A DNA stretch of 64,000 nt from Seriola aureovittata (Eukaryota > Chordata > Actinopteri > Carangiformes > Carangidae). Made by a program: the position numbers and the translations under genes. Below are positions 47,187-64,000 of the stretch, one piece after another (the stretch's first letter is position 1; each line of letters starts with the position of its first letter). Location of the stretch: assembly GCF_021018895.1 (NCBI RefSeq), contig NC_079368.1, forward strand, positions 14,325,856-14,389,855, written 5' to 3'. The notes below the pieces were generated by a model, which did no database searches, had not been told where the DNA came from, and was given only the letters and a program-made list of their open reading frames with translations.

Positions 47187-49138
47187 GAGCCAGTGCTTTT
47201 TGCCTTTTCAGCAGAAATTCAGAAGAACTTTTCTTCTTATCTTTGGCAGGGGAAATATCAAAGATGCCTCAAATAAGCGTGACATGCAGAAATACCTCAG
47301 TAAGTGTCATTACGACGAGGAGAAAGAGCCCTACTGTCCAAACTTCCGCCTGGGCTACATCGCAGATCAAGCCAGGGAGAATTTCAGTGAGCTCTGCAGG
47401 ACTGTGAGTATGAGTTCTGCATCACAAAATGGTTTGATTAATGAAGATGTCTGATTTTAAAAATGTGTACATTGTTGAAACAAGTCTTTTTATCTTATTT
47501 TGCAAAGCACATACTGTTTCCATGATGTTTTAAAGTTGGCACACAGATGTGTTCAAAAAGGACCTACTTTGTGACAGTGCAGCATTGCTTCCTATGTGGA
47601 TTATCTCTGCTGTTTTTGCTCAGGGAGGAGTGATTGGGGTTTTCATTAACTGGAAGTGTAACCTGGACCTGGATCCTTCAAATTGTAAACCTACATATTC
47701 CTTCCGACGTCTTGATCTCCGAAAGGATGAGGCCAACTCTGGATATTACTACAGGTGAGCTACATCACCAAACACTGACTTTTTCATTCAGTATTTTAAA
47801 CTGTGGTCTTTACTTTGGCTCGTGGTCAATCTTTACCCCTGTTATTTCTGTGTAACTGTCCAGATTTGCCAAATATTACAGCAAGGATGGGGTAGAGTCT
47901 CGGACACTTATCAAGGCCTATGGCATCCGTCTGGATGTCATTGTTCACGGACATGCAAGTGCATCAAAGCATCACTACAGTTTACTTTATGCTTACTTTG
48001 GTGACTGTCATTATAACATTTGCATGTCATTTCTTTGCAGGCTGGTAAATTCAGTCCCATCCCAACCATCATCAGCACAGTGACTGCGATGACTTCAGTT
48101 GGGATTGTGAGAAATTACTACACTCCTTTCTAATCTTGACACTTTGATGTGACAGCTAATGCTCTTTGCGCCACAAACTGTTTCTTCTTTTCATTCCACC
48201 CCCTCTAGTGTACCATTATCTGTGACTGGATCATGCTGACGTTTATTGACAAGAATGAAGTCTACAGTGAGAGAAAGTTTGATGAAGTGAGCAAGAGGCA
48301 TTGTGTATTCAATCTTAACACATGGTATCATCTGTGTTCACGGCAGCTTTGAGATACTGATCATTAAAGGTTTTATATCTCACAAAGAATAGATAAGATG
48401 ACTTTCAAACATTCTCAACAATCTGTTTTTAAGAATACTTACAGATCTAAGTACATAATCTGGTTACAACATGGTACGTGAAATTGTTAGTACTTATCAT
48501 GGAATAAGTAAGGGGAAAATCTAACTGGTGATGACAATGATAATTTAGAACAAAACTAACAATTACATCACAATTTCTACTACGCTTCATTCATTATTTC
48601 ATTATTTCCGTTCCAGTACGTATTTTGTGCCAAAAAATGGTAAATCATCTTACCAAAGTAGCTATTGAGTTTTTAATTCACTTGCTCACTTATGACAATC
48701 TCAAAAAGTTTCTGAATAATTTGTGTAGTTTTACTTAATTTGTTTGTTAGTTTTGTCTCATCACCGTTAGCTCTTTATTTGCCAGAACCAGATCAGGAGT
48801 AACACAGGAGAGGGGACATTCATTTTAAATATACAAGGTATTTTGCTGCATTATGTCTGAAACCGCCTCCATAGAAATCAATATGCTGCTCTGTGCCACA
48901 AAGCACAACACTGGTCATTGTTTCTGCAGCATTATAGATAAAGTTTTAATGAGCTATGGTGTAAACATGTTCAGGGCAAAGTTTGAACTTCTTTGGTGAA
49001 CAACGTCCTCTCTAAATGCAGGATATTTGTTCTTCGCAGGTTATCAAGGAGCCCACGGTGCCCATCCCCACAGAGCTCAGCTACATCAGCAGCTATGGCT
49101 CAAACCATTCAGACCTGTCAGACGGTGTACCACTGTGA
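44735..49138 (+). CDS. p2rx2: ATP-gated channel subunit P2X2-like
   Basis: Trimeric cation-channel subunit. Exons: 44735-44901, 45531-45666, 45800-45871, 45985-46060, 46151-46247, 46997-47077, 47250-47403, 47624-47754, 47864-47954, 48041-48106, 48209-48286, 49040-49138: 415 residues, in phase. The N-terminal tail has the PKC-type site YETPK. TM1 is near 40-60 and TM2 near 340-372, ending at the pore motif (GKFSPIPT to CDWIMLTF). A YSERKF motif (YxxxK) follows TM2. All ten ectodomain cysteines are present. Leu79 replaces the ATP-site lysine (rat P2X2 K69), and Tyr303-Tyr304 replace Asn-Phe of the NFR motif. Lys81, Arg305 and Lys322 are kept. Both zinc histidines are lost. Intron 9 needs a GC donor. 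P2X2 is preferred because of ectodomain similarity and tail-to-tail linkage with pole, as in human. The C-tail is short. Confidence 0.88.
46451..46791. mobile_element. hAT-like MITE in P2X intron 5
   Basis: Starts CAGTGGTTCCCAGG and ends GAGAGCCACTG, with near-duplicated flanks TCATAAAC / CCACAAAC (6 of 8 match). The 341-bp body has internal GGGTCAC/GGGGTCAC motifs and no transposase. Its termini resemble those of the element at 755-1331. Confidence 0.65.
47090..47184. repeat. (AC)n microsatellite filling P2X intron 6
   Basis: About 47 AC units with one interruption, starting 13 bases after the exon 6 border and taking up 95 of the 172 intron bases. Confidence 0.97.
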
Positions 49139-49163
49139 TGTCGTCACAGTCCTCACCGGCCAA

Positions 49164-49188
49164 GTGTGTGTGTGTGTGTGTGTGTGTA
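49164..49188. repeat. (TG)n tract in the P2X 3' UTR
   Basis: About 12 GT/TG units 25 bp after the stop codon. UG-rich 3' UTR tracts can bind CELF or TDP-43 type proteins; use here is inferred. Confidence 0.9.
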
Positions 49189-49553
49189 TGGACTCTCCTA
49201 AAGTCAGTTGACTGTGGCAAAGACAACAACTCTGAGTGGTTTCTCAGGTGTCTGCAGCAGCTCAGTGATGGACTACCACTGACTGCTTTGCTGGTGTCAA
49301 TGGGAATATACTGATAGAGCACCACAGTGACACGATCAGCTGGCCTCCTGCCTGTGCAGTGGACATTTATCGTCTCAAACCTTGATGGACCTCTACCCGT
49401 TTCTCAGACCACAGCGACTCCACTTAGAAGATGTGTTTTTTTTCCTCAGTATGAAAACAAACCAAACAGTATTTCATAGCAGAAAAATATTTGTCATGAG
49501 AAACAGATTTACAAACAATACAAATTTTGCCCATGTATTGCATTTAATTCAAC

Positions 49554-49559
49554 AATAAA
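49554..49559 (+). terminator. Polyadenylation signal AATAAA of the P2X gene
   Basis: Consensus AATAAA 416 bp after the stop codon on the sense strand, followed by GT-rich sequence (TTGTGTTCC) about 20 bp later. Confidence 0.65.
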
Positions 49560-50187
49560 AAGTCATCTACTAACTTGTGTTCCAGACATGGGTGTTATTA
49601 TAACATCATCTCACTAAAGAATAGAGTAGATTGTGCAACTCTGATTCTGTTCCTTCGTTTTTCAACCTGACAGCATAACGAGAAGACACAAGAGGAAGCC
49701 ACGAGGAGGGGAGCAATGAGCAGTAATCAAATAACACTGACATTTCCCATAAGATGGTTTCTCTAACAAGATTGTGGGGGAAGTGTGAATCCATCTGAAT
49801 GCCTGAGAGCAATACAAATGTCAGTGGAGAAAAAAATACTTAAGACTCAATTCTAATGGATTGATATCTGCCATGATGGATGGAGGAGCACAATGGACAG
49901 CCACATGTCAGTTTGGGAATTACGCTTATGACATGACAAAGAGCTGAAAAGTCTTAGTGTATTATATCTTAAAAGGATAGTGGTTATGTTAATCTATTCC
50001 ACTACTAAGCTCATAGTCTTTAGTTTACGATGCATTGAGAAGGTAACAAGTGAAAATGTAAAGGATTTAGTCACTGTCCTTCTAATAGACCTTCATTCGT
50101 CAACTGACATCTACAGCATGTGTCAATGGGAAGCTCCAAGCAGCCAATCTAATTGTGCCTCAGTTCAGAGTCTGAAATGTGATTACT

Positions 50188-50221
50188 TGACTCACTTTGT
50201 CTCAGCAGGCAAAGTGAGTCA
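50188..50221. promoter_or_regulatory. Inverted pair of AP-1 sites forming a 12-bp hairpin
   Basis: TGACTCACTTTG, a 10-base loop, then the exact reverse complement CAAAGTGAGTCA. Each arm contains a consensus AP-1 heptamer (TGACTCA and TGAGTCA). Enhancer role is inferred. Confidence 0.4.
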
Positions 50222-50803
50222 TCTGTGGGGCAATGAGGTTAAAGAGATGGAGGTGCATGATTTAAGATTATAGTGATGCTGGCTTGCTCGCAGTAATCAC
50301 TAACCACCCACCTCAGAAACACCTCATCTTTTCATGTCATCACTATGAAATCTGGTGAAGGAACGCACTCTCACCAGATGAACTTGAGGGTTCAGATTTG
50401 CACAATTCCTCAAAGAAAAATCAATAACAGCAAGAGAAACAAAATCATCTTCTCATTTGCCACAACAAAGTAAAATTTGACAGTTAGCTATTATGCGAGT
50501 TGCAATAAAGCAGCATCTGACATGTCTCATGCACTTCACTGCAAGTTGCCAGAGAAGGTGGGGGTAAAGTGGGGGCAGTTCAGGTCACAAGCTGTGCACA
50601 AGCCGCAGACACATTAGCAGCTACGTGAGGAGGAAGCTCAGATGGTTAGTGACTGCCGATTAATGAGGGTCCCCAGAGTAAGTGGCAATCAGGATGTTTA
50701 TGCTCTTTCCATTGTGGCAGGGCTGCAGTCCAAACTACAGCCCTGAGTCAAATAACTGAGCAGCAATAACAAACAGGCTCACAGTTAAAACACTTAAAAA
50801 CCA

Positions 50804-50809
50804 TTTATT
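50804..50809 (-). terminator. pole: Polyadenylation signal AATAAA of pole
   Basis: TTTATT on the plus strand reads AATAAA on the minus strand, about 247 bp past the pole stop codon. Confidence 0.6.
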
Positions 50810-51055
50810 GACAGTAAAAAGCTGAAATCAATACACATTCTTAATTTGACATAATAAGGAATTCAAACATATTTACAATTCAGACATTTCTCTTCCAACC
50901 TGCCGCACACAGCACATCAAACAGCACTGAAACAGACATCATCAATTGCATCAGCTGGGAAGGCTTCAGTGCTGAGTGTTTTCCAGATTGAACAGAATTA
51001 ACAGTTGCCACAGATGCAGCTGAGGGAGTGTCAGACCTCTGCATTAGATGTCACA

Positions 51056-63893
<12,838 letters not shown>

Positions 63894-64000
63894 CTGAGAA
63901 AACACCAGGCATGTTTTATATCTTCAAGCTGAGAATGCTGAGAACAGTTGGCACGACTTTTGAAAGGCACGACTTCACCAAAGGAAACAATGACAAATCA

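Larger units (their letters stand above)
49139..51055. other. Region between the convergent P2X and pole genes
   Basis: Left part is the P2X 3' UTR and right part (about 50785-51055) the pole 3' UTR. Between them is unique-looking sequence with one hairpin of paired AP-1 motifs. No gene was recognised. Confidence 0.55.

Noticed and set aside
44735..49138. Naming the P2X gene p2rx6 because human P2RX6 lies near LZTR1
   Set aside because: The ectodomain reads closest to P2X2 (YQESETxPESS, GTC-E, GGVIGV-INW), and the convergent neighbour is pole, exactly as for human P2RX2. The distance to lztr1 is about 19 kb with two genes between.

Overview
The window is nuclear DNA of a ray-finned (teleost) fish, most likely a compact-genome acanthomorph. 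The genes are vertebrate, with many short GT-AG introns. Around them are a Tc1 element with typical fish ends, hAT-like miniature elements, a tRNA-type SINE, other dispersed motifs of a kind common in fish, and many CA/TG microsatellites. No prokaryotic operon, CRISPR array, rRNA or tRNA gene, or virus-like gene was seen.

Layout, left to right. (1) aifm3, minus strand, 225-10182; its last exon may lie beyond the left edge and its 5' noncoding exons probably reach about 14 kb. (2) A single-exon claudin of the claudin-22/24 type, minus, 16284-16940. (3) lztr1, complete, minus, 19 coding exons, 19354-25934. (4) gal3st1, complete, minus, two coding exons, 29379-30874. (5) pes1, complete, minus, 15 coding exons, 36087-43965. 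(6) p2rx2-like P2X receptor gene, complete, plus, 12 coding exons, 44735-49138, head-to-head with pes1. (7) pole, minus, the last 32 exons (1693 residues), 51056-63893, tail-to-tail with the P2X gene and running off the right edge. Exon boundaries were read by hand. Reading phase closes across every gene, so the maps should be nearly exact.

The genes have unrelated jobs: a Rieske/FAD oxidoreductase-like protein, a tight-junction protein, a CUL3 substrate adaptor for RAS GTPases, a sulfatide-forming sulfotransferase, a ribosome-assembly factor, an ATP-gated channel subunit and the leading-strand DNA polymerase. What ties them together is linkage. From memory of the human map, aifm3-lztr1 matches 22q11.21, gal3st1-pes1 matches 22q12.2 and p2rx2-pole matches 12q24.33, so one fish segment joins three human neighbourhoods.

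I do not see a new multi-gene system. The best leads are a P2X subunit that has lost three residues of the usual ATP pocket and both zinc-sensing histidines; three introns that can only be spliced in frame with a GC donor; a P2X intron that is more than half CA repeat starting beside its donor; exon-like blocks upstream of aifm3; and an aifm3 donor site that contains a stop codon.
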